Shown piece after piece: positions 1-6,188 of a stretch of DNA of 6,233 nt. Numbering within the stretch: position 1 is the stretch's first letter; each line of letters starts with the position of its first letter. Made by a program: the position numbers and the translations under genes. A model generated the notes under the pieces. The model did not search any database. It worked only from the letters and a program-made list of their open reading frames with translations, and was not told the DNA's origin. This stretch comes from an uncultured Acidimicrobiales bacterium (GTDB lineage: Bacteria; Actinomycetota; Acidimicrobiia; Acidimicrobiales; SZUA-35), in the NCBI GenBank assembly GCA_938008925.1, contig CALLIQ010000444.1, positions 1 through 6,233 on the forward strand, given 5' to 3'.

Positions 1-1
1 C

Positions 2-1594
2 ACCGCTCAGTTCGTATCGACCGTCGTTCAGATTCCGAACGACCGGGTCGGACACGGTGGTCTGGAAGGCGGCGACCTGGGTGATCCGCTCGGTGACCGA
101 GGCGGTGGCGGAGACGGAACGAATGCCCGACCGCCCTTCCGCCACGACGATCGTCGTGTAGTCCGTACCCTCGCCGACGGGAACGTCGCCGGGGACAACG
201 GTCGCTCGCACGACGAGCTCACACGTGCCCCCGATGTCGATCGAGTGCGGGTCGACCAGCGCGATGTCGTTCACGCCGTCGAAGCCCGGGTTCGCGGCAT
301 CGGCGCAGCCGCCGGTGGCGACGAGCGTGTGATCGACGAGGAGGGTGCCAGGCCCGTACTGGTCGGCAAGGTTCCAGGTGATGGCGACGTCGTCGACGCT
401 GAGTTCGCCGTCGTTGAACACGGTGAGGCGATCGGCCGTCTCGACGGCCCCGTCGGGACGAACCACCGGTTCGTCGAGGCGGATGTGCTCCAATCGGAGC
501 ACGGGTGCCGGCGAGTCGAATCCGTCGTCGCCGGCGGTTCGCAATCCGTCGATGAGACCGACGGAGGCACCGACGGGAACGTCTCCCACGGTTCCGGTGA
601 GCACGAGCGTGGGGGCCGGCGCGTCGACGCCCTCGGACCATACGGGATCGTCGAAGTCCGGCGTGTAGGCCACTTCGATCTCGATGGTGAGCGGAACGTT
701 CGAGACGAGCCGGCTGGGTCCGCTGAGGAGCGCGGTCGTCTCGACACCGTCGAACGCGTCGTTGCGCACGCGAGCGAAGACGGAGGGAAGTTGCAGATCG
801 AGAATCTCCGCCGTGCCGAAGCCGGGGGACGTGATGTCGAGCTGCGCGATGAGCGCCTCGATGTGATGGTCGGTCGCCTCGGCGTCGATCCCGACGCGGC
901 GCAGGGTCGAGGCGGTGGGAAGATTGTTTCGAATGGTCACCGCATAGCGGGCGATGAACCGTTCCGTCTCCGGATCCCAGGTGGGACTGTTCAGGCTCGT
1001 GGTGTCCGCATGGAACGCGGCGCAACCGGAGGCCACGGTCAGATCGAGGGGTGTCGTTCCTCCGTTGGAGAAGAGCACGCTGTCGACCGGACCGGGCAGG
1101 ACGAGGTTCGCTCGGCGGGTCGCTCCGAGCTGGAACTCTCCCTCGACACTCAGACCGGGTCCGTCGACGCCGTCGCGTCGATGCAGTGGGCCGGTCATCT
1201 GGGCGCTGCTGATGTCCTGTGCTGCGTTGAGCAGGTTTGCGTCGACTCGGAGACGGTCGACGAGGTCGACCTCGCCAACCGACCACTGGGTGTGGAACAG
1301 CGGTTGCGGAAGCTCGATCTGGGCGCGAGCGCCGACCTCGCGAAGTGAGACGACCGGGCCGACCAGCGAGTCCTCGACCGATGCACCCCGTGCGGTTGTC
1401 ACCCCAGGTGCCGCTTCGAACCCGCCGTCCACGACATCCACCAATGCGATCGTCGTGGGCGAGACGCAGAGTGCGTCTGCGGCCTGTGCTGCCGCCGGCG
1501 AGGAGAAGAGGCCGAGCAGGGTCGCCACAACGACGACTGCTGTGAGTAGCCGACCCGCCGCATTCGGTTGCACATCGTCGCGCCAATTGCGCAC
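2..1594 (-). CDS. Secreted DUF11-type repeat protein, C-terminus cut by window edge
   Basis: I read 531 codons from a GTG at 1594 to the left edge without a stop, so this is a 5'-complete, 3'-partial gene. The N-terminus looks like a Sec signal peptide: charged residues 2-15, a hydrophobic core at 16-30 (LLTAVVVVATLLGLF), then SSPAAAQA with likely cleavage near residue 38. The mature part is acidic and beta-rich, with no catalytic motif that I recognise. Residues about 375-485 fit the DUF11/conserved-repeat pattern: a T-V-F-N-D-G-E-L strand, then W-N-L-A-D-Q-Y-G, then T-G-G-C, FDGV, a G-G-T-C strand and V-V-P-G. A diverged earlier copy spans about 210-340 (Y-A-V-T-I-R-N, FDGV at 281-284, A-L-L-S-G-P), and another copy seems to begin near 515. 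Cys430 and Cys458 sit in one repeat and could pair. These folds usually occur in exported surface or adhesion-like proteins; the actual role here is unknown. No sorting signal can be judged without the C-terminus. Confidence 0.85.
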   Translation of the reverse strand, partial: MRNWRDDVQPNAAGRLLTAVVVVATLLGLFSSPAAAQAADALCVSPTTIALVDVVDGGFEAAPGVTTARGASVEDSLVGPVVSLREVGARAQIELPQPLFHTQWSVGEVDLVDRLRVDANLLNAAQDISSAQMTGPLHRRDGVDGPGLSVEGEFQLGATRRANLVLPGPVDSVLFSNGGTTPLDLTVASGCAAFHADTTSLNSPTWDPETERFIARYAVTIRNNLPTASTLRRVGIDAEATDHHIEALIAQLDITSPGFGTAEILDLQLPSVFARVRNDAFDGVETTALLSGPSRLVSNVPLTIEIEVAYTPDFDDPVWSEGVDAPAPTLVLTGTVGDVPVGASVGLIDGLRTAGDDGFDSPAPVLRLEHIRLDEPVVRPDGAVETADRLTVFNDGELSVDDVAITWNLADQYGPGTLLVDHTLVATGGCADAANPGFDGVNDIALVDPHSIDIGGTCELVVRATVVPGDVPVGEGTDYTTIVVAEGRSGIRSVSATASVTERITQVAAFQTTVSDPVVRNLNDGRYELSG

Positions 1595-1731
1595 GGCGAC
1601 CTCCCAATGCGCATAACCCACCGCTGAGCTCACAAAACTAGTGCTGAGCCCTGCGTTTCCCGGGGATACCGAGTGGTCAAAATCCCCTTGGATTCAGGGA
1701 ACACGGGAGCGCCGAACCGGGTTACCGAGCA
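1595..1731. promoter_or_regulatory. Divergent intergenic region with inverted repeats
   Basis: This gap of about 137 bases separates two divergent genes and should hold both promoters. On the minus strand TTGACC (complement of 1675-1680) resembles a -35 box, but no convincing -10 box stands about 17 bases after it. I see small inverted repeats: CCCTG (1649-1653) with CAGGG (1695-1699), enclosing GGGGAT (1662-1667) with ATCCCC (1682-1687). A competing short hairpin, AATCC/GGATT, lies at 1681-1685 and 1690-1694. These could be an operator or leader RNA structure, or chance in GC-rich DNA. There is no T-run that would suggest a terminator. Confidence 0.35.
1600..1605 (-). promoter_or_regulatory. 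Ribosome binding site deciding the GTG start of the secreted repeat protein
   Basis: On the minus strand GGGAGG lies 5 bases before the GTG at 1594. The frame is also open further upstream, with another GTG before 1620, but only the 1594 start has this site and leaves a normal-length signal peptide. The nearby ATG at 1614 is in a different frame. Confidence 0.7.
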
Positions 1732-2496
1732 ATCGAACTCGAGTCCATCAACCTTCTGTCGTTCCTGATTGCATTCGGGGCTGGAGTCATCTCCTTCCTC
1801 TCCCCGTGTGTGCTCCCCGTCGTACCCGGCTACCTCTCCGTCATTACCGGCCTCGACATCACGAGTTCCACCGATGACCAGCGCGCCAGTTCCTGGCCGG
1901 TCGCCCGCGACACCGGCCTGTTCATCGCCGGGTTCTCCGCCGTGTTCATCAGCCTCGGCCTCTCTGCGAGCGCCTTGGGCGACCTCCTGTTCGAGAACCA
2001 ACTGCTGCTCACCCGAATCAGTGGGTTCCTCGTGTTCGCGATGGGCCTCTTCCTCCTCGGCTCGATCACGACGAAGAACCCTCGCTTCTACCAGGAGGCC
2101 CGGTTCCACCCCGATCTCGGCCGCTTCGGCCGTGCCGCCCCTCCGGTGGCGGGCGCTGCGTTCGGCTTCGGATGGACGCCGTGCATCGGCCCGACCCTCG
2201 GCTCGATCCTGATCATCGCCGCCGGCGCCGATGGCACGCTCACGGGCGGGGCGCTGCTCGCCGCCTACTCGCTCGGTCTCGGGGTCCCGTTCCTGGCGAC
2301 TGGGCTGATGTTCACCCGACTCGCCGGCGCGTTCGATTGGGTGAAACAGCATCTGCAGACCATCGTTCTCGTTTCGGCGATCTCGCTGATCGGGTTCGGG
2401 GTGCTGCTCATGTCGAACCGGCTCATTCTCGTGACCACGAAGCTGCAGGAAGTGCTGCGGTCCGTGGGACTCGAGTGGATCGTCAATCTCGGATAG
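1732..2496 (+). CDS. ccdA: CcdA-family cytochrome c biogenesis / thiol-disulfide membrane transporter
   Basis: CcdA is the short, membrane-only relative of DsbD. It takes electrons from cytoplasmic thioredoxin and passes them across the membrane to extracytoplasmic thioredoxin-like proteins, for cytochrome c maturation or disulfide repair. Both signature cysteines are present: SPCVLPVVPGYLS in the first membrane helix (Cys26 counted from 1732) and TPCIGPTLGS in the fourth (Cys151). About six hydrophobic segments are visible, near residues 8-40, 62-82, 93-111, 138-165, 172-196 and 209-230. The start is uncertain. The frame is open from 1648, but the first ATG/GTG/TTG in frame is the GTG at 1810, immediately after the first essential cysteine codon, so starting there would remove it. 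I place the start at ATC 1732 because the reading from there (ELESINLLSF...) gives a family-like N-terminus; ATC 1747 or CTG 1756 are alternatives. None has a clear ribosome site. The gene is followed 12 bases later by its likely redox partner. Confidence 0.85.
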   Translation: MELESINLLSFLIAFGAGVISFLSPCVLPVVPGYLSVITGLDITSSTDDQRASSWPVARDTGLFIAGFSAVFISLGLSASALGDLLFENQLLLTRISGFLVFAMGLFLLGSITTKNPRFYQEARFHPDLGRFGRAAPPVAGAAFGFGWTPCIGPTLGSILIIAAGADGTLTGGALLAAYSLGLGVPFLATGLMFTRLAGAFDWVKQHLQTIVLVSAISLIGFGVLLMSNRLILVTTKLQEVLRSVGLEWIVNLG

Positions 2497-2499
2497 GAG
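2495..2499 (+). promoter_or_regulatory. Ribosome binding site for the thioredoxin gene, overlapping the ccdA stop
   Basis: AGGAG overlaps the ccdA TAG stop and lies 9 bases before the ATG at 2509. A terminating ribosome on ccdA would sit on this site, which supports coupled translation of the two genes. Confidence 0.65.
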
Positions 2500-2508
2500 A
2501 CGTCAGTC

Positions 2509-3081
2509 ATGGCAAAGAAGAAGAGCAAGGGTCTCTCAGCTCGAGCGCAGTGGGGCCTGATCATCGGTGTGGGCGTACTGATCGTCGGGGCACTGATCTT
2601 CAATGGTGTTCGCGACACGCTGGACGACGGCGGCGACGGAGTGACCGCGGTGGCCAGCTGGGATCTCCCTGCGTTGGACGATGACGCCAACCCGGATGGA
2701 CGGGTTCGGCTGGCCGACTTTCAGGGCACGCCGACGGTCGTGAACTTCTTCGCGTCCTGGTGCGATGCCTGTGACGAGGAGCTGCCGGACTTCCGGGAAA
2801 CGGCGCTCGCGCTGGAAGGCCAGGTGGATTTCGTGTTCGTGAACTCGAACGAGACCGGCAACTGGCGCCCCATGGCCGAGCGCAACGACATCGAGCAGTT
2901 CCCGCTCGTGCAGGACATTCGTGGCACGCAGCGCAATGGCCTCTACCGGGCACTGCGCGGGACCGGTGGCATGCCGATGACGGCGTTCTACGACGCGGAC
3001 GGCAGTCTGATCGACGTCGTCCTCACCGCGATGAACGCGGAGAACCTCAACCAACGTCTCGCGTTCTACGGCTTCATCTAA
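2509..3081 (+). CDS. Membrane-anchored TlpA/ResA-like thioredoxin-fold protein
   Basis: The 190-residue protein has a lysine-rich N-terminus (MAKKKSKG), one membrane helix at about residues 15-33, an acidic linker, and a thioredoxin fold outside the membrane. The fold shows VVNFFASWCDAC with the CxxC pair at Cys85/Cys88, then a FVFVNSNE strand, and GGMPMTAF with the family's cis-proline at Pro156 followed by an F-Y-D-A-D-G turn. The length and N-terminal anchor match TlpA/ResA-type proteins that reduce apocytochrome c or other exported disulfides. The position directly behind ccdA fits CcdA being its electron donor. The active site is CDAC rather than the usual CxPC, so the proline before the second cysteine is missing, which should change its redox potential. 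The exact client is unknown: no cytochrome c, ResB or CcsA gene is in the window. Confidence 0.85.
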   Translation: MAKKKSKGLSARAQWGLIIGVGVLIVGALIFNGVRDTLDDGGDGVTAVASWDLPALDDDANPDGRVRLADFQGTPTVVNFFASWCDACDEELPDFRETALALEGQVDFVFVNSNETGNWRPMAERNDIEQFPLVQDIRGTQRNGLYRALRGTGGMPMTAFYDADGSLIDVVLTAMNAENLNQRLAFYGFI

Positions 3082-3090
3082 ACGGCGGCG

Positions 3091-3120
3091 CTATTTGGAG
3101 TACGCGACGTCTATTTGGAG
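3091..3120. repeat. Spaced 10-base direct repeat in the convergent gap
   Basis: CTATTTGGAG occurs at 3091-3100 and again at 3111-3120, a 20-base period. The second copy forms the last codons and TAG stop of the minus-strand phosphoribosyltransferase gene (read as CTCCAAATAG). The motif is AT-rich compared with its surroundings. It is probably a small local duplication; I find no inverted-repeat terminator in the 29-base gap between the two converging stops. Confidence 0.6.
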
Positions 3121-3740
3121 CCATAGTAGCGATCGCCGAAATCGCCCATCCCGGGCCGGAGGTAACCGTTGGGACCGGCCTCATCACCCACCGCAACGGC
3201 AAACACGCGGACGTCGGGCGCGTGCTCAGCGATCAGGTCCAGGCCGACCGTCGAGGCGATGAGCGTGAGGAAACTGATGTCGGTCACGCCGAACTCCTGC
3301 AGTCGGGAGATCGTCGCTATTGCCGTCTTGCCTGTCCCGATTGCGGGGTCGAGCAGGAGCACTCGGCTGTCCGCGACCGCATCGGGGAGTTTCAGGTAGT
3401 ACTCGACGGTCGCGCCGACCCGTTTGTCGTGGTAGACGCCGAAGTGTCCGGCCTGACCGTCGGGGAGCGTGTCGATGGCTGTCTCGAGCATGGCGGCGCC
3501 GGACCGCAGGATGGCGATCGGCGCAATCGGCGCCTCGACTGTGTGCGCTTCGGCTTCTCCGAACGGTGTCTGGATCGTCGATGCCACCGTCGGGAGGTCG
3601 GCCGTGGCGGCGTAGACGAGCTGTCGGGTGAGCGTGGCCACTGCGGCGCGGAACATCGGGCTCGGTGTGTCCCGGTTTCGGATCTGGCCGAGCGCCTGTT
3701 GCGCCAACGGATGATCAACGGTGTGCACGTGCAGCGTCAT
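3111..3740 (-). CDS. upp: Uracil phosphoribosyltransferase (URC6-like, last gene of URC operon)
   Basis: UPRT transfers the phosphoribosyl group of PRPP to uracil to make UMP in the cytoplasm. The 209-residue length is normal for the family. Visible family segments are an N-terminal RNRDTPSPMFR region, A-I-L-R-S-G (residues 76-81), G-H-F-G-V-Y-H-D (98-105), V-E-Y-Y-L-K-L-P (112-119), a PRPP loop at 131-140 and the C-terminal uracil-binding stretch GYLRPGMGDFGDRYYGSK. The PRPP loop reads DPAIGTGKTA, whereas ordinary UPRTs have DPMLATGGSA, so this is a diverged form. I chose ATG 3740 because it gives MTLHVHTVDHP, the normal family N-terminus, and overlaps the upstream stop by one base (TGATG). 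The frame stays open upstream to about 3932 but that part is arginine-rich antisense-like sequence. In this operon the enzyme most likely feeds uracil into degradation (the URC6 role in yeast) rather than only salvage. Confidence 0.88.
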   Translation of the reverse strand: MTLHVHTVDHPLAQQALGQIRNRDTPSPMFRAAVATLTRQLVYAATADLPTVASTIQTPFGEAEAHTVEAPIAPIAILRSGAAMLETAIDTLPDGQAGHFGVYHDKRVGATVEYYLKLPDAVADSRVLLLDPAIGTGKTAIATISRLQEFGVTDISFLTLIASTVGLDLIAEHAPDVRVFAVAVGDEAGPNGYLRPGMGDFGDRYYGSK

Positions 3741-4945
3741 CAGAAAACCGTCCCGTCGCTGTCGAGGTGGAGAGGTGGGGTGCCCGCGGGGTCGCGTTCG
3801 AAGGCCAGTACGCGGCCGGCAGCCCAGGTGCCGCCTTCGAGGACTTCGGCGAGCAGCATGTCGGGCCGGCCGAGGCGGGTCCGGACGCGGTCGGCGATCT
3901 CGTCGAGCAAGCTGATGGTCAGCGCTCGCCATTCGACGATCAGCTCACTTCCGGGGGCATGCACCCCCTCGGCGGCGCTGGGCTCGCGGAGCGAAAGAAC
4001 GCCAGTCTCCAGCAGCAATCCGCCGTTTCGATACTCGGGAAGGCCGGTCAGGTCGTCCAGGTCGGTGACGACGATGCCGTTCCGTTCGCAGGTTTCGGCG
4101 AGCGAGTAGGTGAGCCACTGGCTGAGCTTGTGGAAGGGGATGATGGCGTCCGGCCCGGACCCGAATGGCGGGTAGTGCCAGGCGTCGCCGAGGTCGAATG
4201 GCGCTCCGAGCGTTCGACCCGACGGCCAGACGGGGGTGAGTGCATCGAGCACCGCGCCAAGGAGCGCACGGGCTGAGATGGCCGTGGCACCGTCGCGGCA
4301 GAGCAGGTCGATGAGGTCTCCCGGGCGACCGGTGGGAAATCGATCGGGGTCGGCGCGCATTGTCGACCCGAGGCTCCGGAGCAGCTCGACCCGTCCGTCG
4401 ACGCCAACGAGCGGGTTGGCGTCGTTCACCTGGAAGCCGAGCTCGAGGCGTTCCTTGGTGAGCGATCGAAGTGCGTCGGCGTCGGTCCGGGGGCGTCCTT
4501 GGGTGGAGAAGGCGCCGTCGAGGAACATGTCGAGCGAGGCGAGTCCGAGGCCCTCGGATCGGCCGACCGGTTCGGCTGCGTCCGGTGCGTGGTAGGCCCA
4601 GTGGGGGCCGGCCCCGGCATCAAGGAGCACCGAGGGGATGACGAGGTCGAAGCCGACCCGGGCCGATTCGAGCGGGTCGAGATCGGCGAGGTGGGTCAGG
4701 AGCCGTTCTTCCAATTTAGTGGCCGTCGGCGTTCGGAAGTGCCGCCATCGGGAGTGATAGGGGATGTCGAGATCGGGGTAGCGGGAACGTGTCACCTCCA
4801 CCACGTGCGCGGCGCAGTCGTCGAGGGCGTCGTCGTTCACCAGGAACTTCCCGCCGCCGTTGCGGACGCGTTCGGTGACGCGACCGCACTGTGTCCGAAC
4901 AGCGTCGGCGGTCAGCAGTTGCCGATGGTCGGCGAAGTGGCTCAT
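3740..4945 (-). CDS. URC4: URC4/urg3 family protein (DUF1688)
   Basis: This 401-residue protein matches what I know of DUF1688, the family of yeast Urc4 and fission yeast urg3, at about its usual length. Recognisable conserved blocks are VIPSVLLDAGAGPHWAY (about 102-118), RSEGLGLASLDMFLDGAFS (129-147), a W-H-Y-P-P-F-G-S-G segment (256-264), IIPFHKLSQWLTYSLAE (268-284) and DLDDLTGLPEYRNGGLLLETG (295-315, listed in pieces: TGLPEYRNGG is the core). Urc4 is required for uracil breakdown by the URC pathway in Lachancea kluyveri; its reaction is not firmly assigned. There is no signal peptide or membrane helix, so it is cytoplasmic. Its ATG overlaps the URC1 stop by four bases (ATGA, 4942-4945), and its TGA shares one base with the ATG of the phosphoribosyltransferase, so the three are translated as one unit. 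Conserved aspartate-, histidine- and arginine-containing motifs suggest an enzyme, but that is inference. Confidence 0.9.
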   Translation of the reverse strand: MSHFADHRQLLTADAVRTQCGRVTERVRNGGGKFLVNDDALDDCAAHVVEVTRSRYPDLDIPYHSRWRHFRTPTATKLEERLLTHLADLDPLESARVGFDLVIPSVLLDAGAGPHWAYHAPDAAEPVGRSEGLGLASLDMFLDGAFSTQGRPRTDADALRSLTKERLELGFQVNDANPLVGVDGRVELLRSLGSTMRADPDRFPTGRPGDLIDLLCRDGATAISARALLGAVLDALTPVWPSGRTLGAPFDLGDAWHYPPFGSGPDAIIPFHKLSQWLTYSLAETCERNGIVVTDLDDLTGLPEYRNGGLLLETGVLSLREPSAAEGVHAPGSELIVEWRALTISLLDEIADRVRTRLGRPDMLLAEVLEGGTWAAGRVLAFERDPAGTPPLHLDSDGTVF

Positions 4946-6177
4946 TCGTCCAGGGCCCGGCCAACGACGGCGTCGAGGTCGTCGGACACGTCTTCGTCGG
5001 TGAAGTAGCCGGCGGCCTTCTTCGCTTCAATCTCGACCTGGGCGTCGGCCGGGACGAGCTCGGCGGGAAGACTCAGCCGATTCTGGACTTCGATGCCGCT
5101 GCCGACGATGGCGTCGTACTTCATGTTGCTCATCGAATGGAGGTTGTGGATCTTCGTGATGCCGAAGAAGTGGAGCACGTCGGGCATCAGCTCCTGGAAG
5201 CGCGCGTCTTGCACGCCGGCCACGCACTCGGTCCGCTCGAAGTAGGTCGATGCCATGTCGCCGCCGTCCTGTCGCTTGCGGGCGTTGTAGACCATGAACT
5301 TGGTGACCTCGCCGAGCGCTCGTCCTTCCTTGCGGTAGTAGACGACGAGGCCAACGCCGCCTCGCTGCGCCGTTCGGGCCGCGTCCTCGATCGCCCACGT
5401 GAGGTAGGGACGGCACGTGCAAATGTCGGAGCCGAAGACGTCCGATCCGTTGCACTCGTCGTGGACGCGCAGCGTGAGCTCGACCTCGGGGTTCGCCAGA
5501 TCCTCGGGCTTGCCGAACACGTAGGCCGTCGTGCTGCCGATCGGGGGAAGGAGGATCTCGAGATCGGGTCGGGTGACCAGCTCGGGATACATGCCCCCCG
5601 TCTCCATGTAGAGCACCCGACGAAGATCGGGCTCCTCGATGTCGAAGCGCGCCGCCATCGACGGCAGATGCCACACGGGGTCGAGCGCCACCTTCGTCAC
5701 GGCCACGTCACCGTGAGCTCGAACGTGGACGTCGTCGACCTCGAGACGCCCAGCCTCGATCGCCTCGCTGATCTCCGGCAGCTGGAGGTGGGCCTGGGTC
5801 ACGGCGATCGTCGGCTGGACGTTGTAGCCAGCGGCCAGGTGATCACCGAAGTAGCGCTTGACGTTCGCGCCCCACGGGTCGATCGAGACGATCGCCCCCT
5901 CCCGTCCCCACGACGGCTGCGGTTCGATGTCGGTCGTCGGCTCGGTATCGGTGAGGTCGGGCCGGTGGTCGGTCGGGAAGACGCCCTGAGCGATCGAGAG
6001 CGCTCGATAGATCGAGTAGCTGCCGCCGTGGCTGCCGATGGCGTTGCGGTCGGCCTTGTCCGAGATCGTCCCGATCACGGGGCCGCGCTCGGCCGGATCC
6101 TCGGCACCCCACTTCACCTCGACGAAACGCCCCGATTTGTGGGCGGTGTGCGAGGTCAGAACGACGTGGGGATCCAT
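4942..6177 (-). CDS. URC1: URC1-type GTP cyclohydrolase II-like enzyme
   Basis: The 411-residue protein is twice the length of ordinary RibA. Residues about 1-185 form the N-terminal domain typical of this subgroup (RGPVIGTISDKADRNAIGSH at 31-50, then GGSYSIYRAL), resembling the Pfam GTP_CH_N domain. Residues about 190-375 are the cyclohydrolase II domain. The zinc ligands are kept: Cys242, Cys253 and Cys255, with the same C-x10-C-x-C spacing as E. coli RibA. They are followed by YYRKEGRALG (280-289), Tyr297 and Arg326, which by my alignment from memory match the catalytic Tyr and Arg. The segment LHSMSNMKYDAIVGSGIEV replaces the RibA NNPRK region and is characteristic of Urc1-like proteins. 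There is no DHBP-synthase domain and no riboflavin gene nearby. The neighbours URC4 and UPRT point to pyrimidine-ring degradation in the URC pathway. ATG 6177 is preceded by GGAGGG. Automated annotation would probably call it ribA. Confidence 0.9.
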   Translation of the reverse strand: MDPHVVLTSHTAHKSGRFVEVKWGAEDPAERGPVIGTISDKADRNAIGSHGGSYSIYRALSIAQGVFPTDHRPDLTDTEPTTDIEPQPSWGREGAIVSIDPWGANVKRYFGDHLAAGYNVQPTIAVTQAHLQLPEISEAIEAGRLEVDDVHVRAHGDVAVTKVALDPVWHLPSMAARFDIEEPDLRRVLYMETGGMYPELVTRPDLEILLPPIGSTTAYVFGKPEDLANPEVELTLRVHDECNGSDVFGSDICTCRPYLTWAIEDAARTAQRGGVGLVVYYRKEGRALGEVTKFMVYNARKRQDGGDMASTYFERTECVAGVQDARFQELMPDVLHFFGITKIHNLHSMSNMKYDAIVGSGIEVQNRLSLPAELVPADAQVEIEAKKAAGYFTDEDVSDDLDAVVGRALDE

Positions 6178-6182
6178 GGAAA

Positions 6183-6188
6183 CCCTCC
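6183..6188 (-). promoter_or_regulatory. Ribosome binding site of URC1
   Basis: GGAGGG on the minus strand, 5 bases before the ATG at 6177, fixes the start of the first operon gene. The remaining 45 bases to the right edge should contain or approach the operon promoter, but I see no clear -10/-35 pair or operator there. Confidence 0.75.

Noticed and set aside
245..1348. Long plus-strand open frame opposite the secreted protein
   Set aside because: It is antisense to a supported gene and its product shows no recognisable domain, signal or ribosome site. The openness follows from codon bias on the other strand.
219..1607. Long minus-strand open frame coding for an arginine-rich protein
   Set aside because: It overlaps the GTG-started frame that gives a signal peptide and recognisable repeats. 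The arginine-rich, low-complexity product is the usual out-of-frame shadow in GC-rich DNA.
1630..2352. Minus-strand frame opposite ccdA with a Glu/Arg-rich product
   Set aside because: Low-complexity antisense shadow; the plus strand has clear CcdA motifs throughout.
3082..3110. Possible bidirectional terminator in the convergent gap
   Set aside because: There is no stable inverted repeat followed by a T-run; only the direct repeat is present.
3321..3350. Walker A P-loop suggested by GTGKT in the phosphoribosyltransferase
   Set aside because: The position aligns with the PRPP loop of UPRT and lacks the first glycine of GxxxxGK[ST]. The rest of the protein is clearly UPRT.
3741..3932. N-terminal extension of the phosphoribosyltransferase
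   Set aside because: The frame is open, but the added residues are arginine/proline-rich and out of frame with URC4. The family N-terminus begins at the ATG at 3740.
3222..4109. Plus-strand frame across upp and the end of URC4
   Set aside because: It crosses the boundary of two well-supported minus-strand genes and gives no family resemblance.
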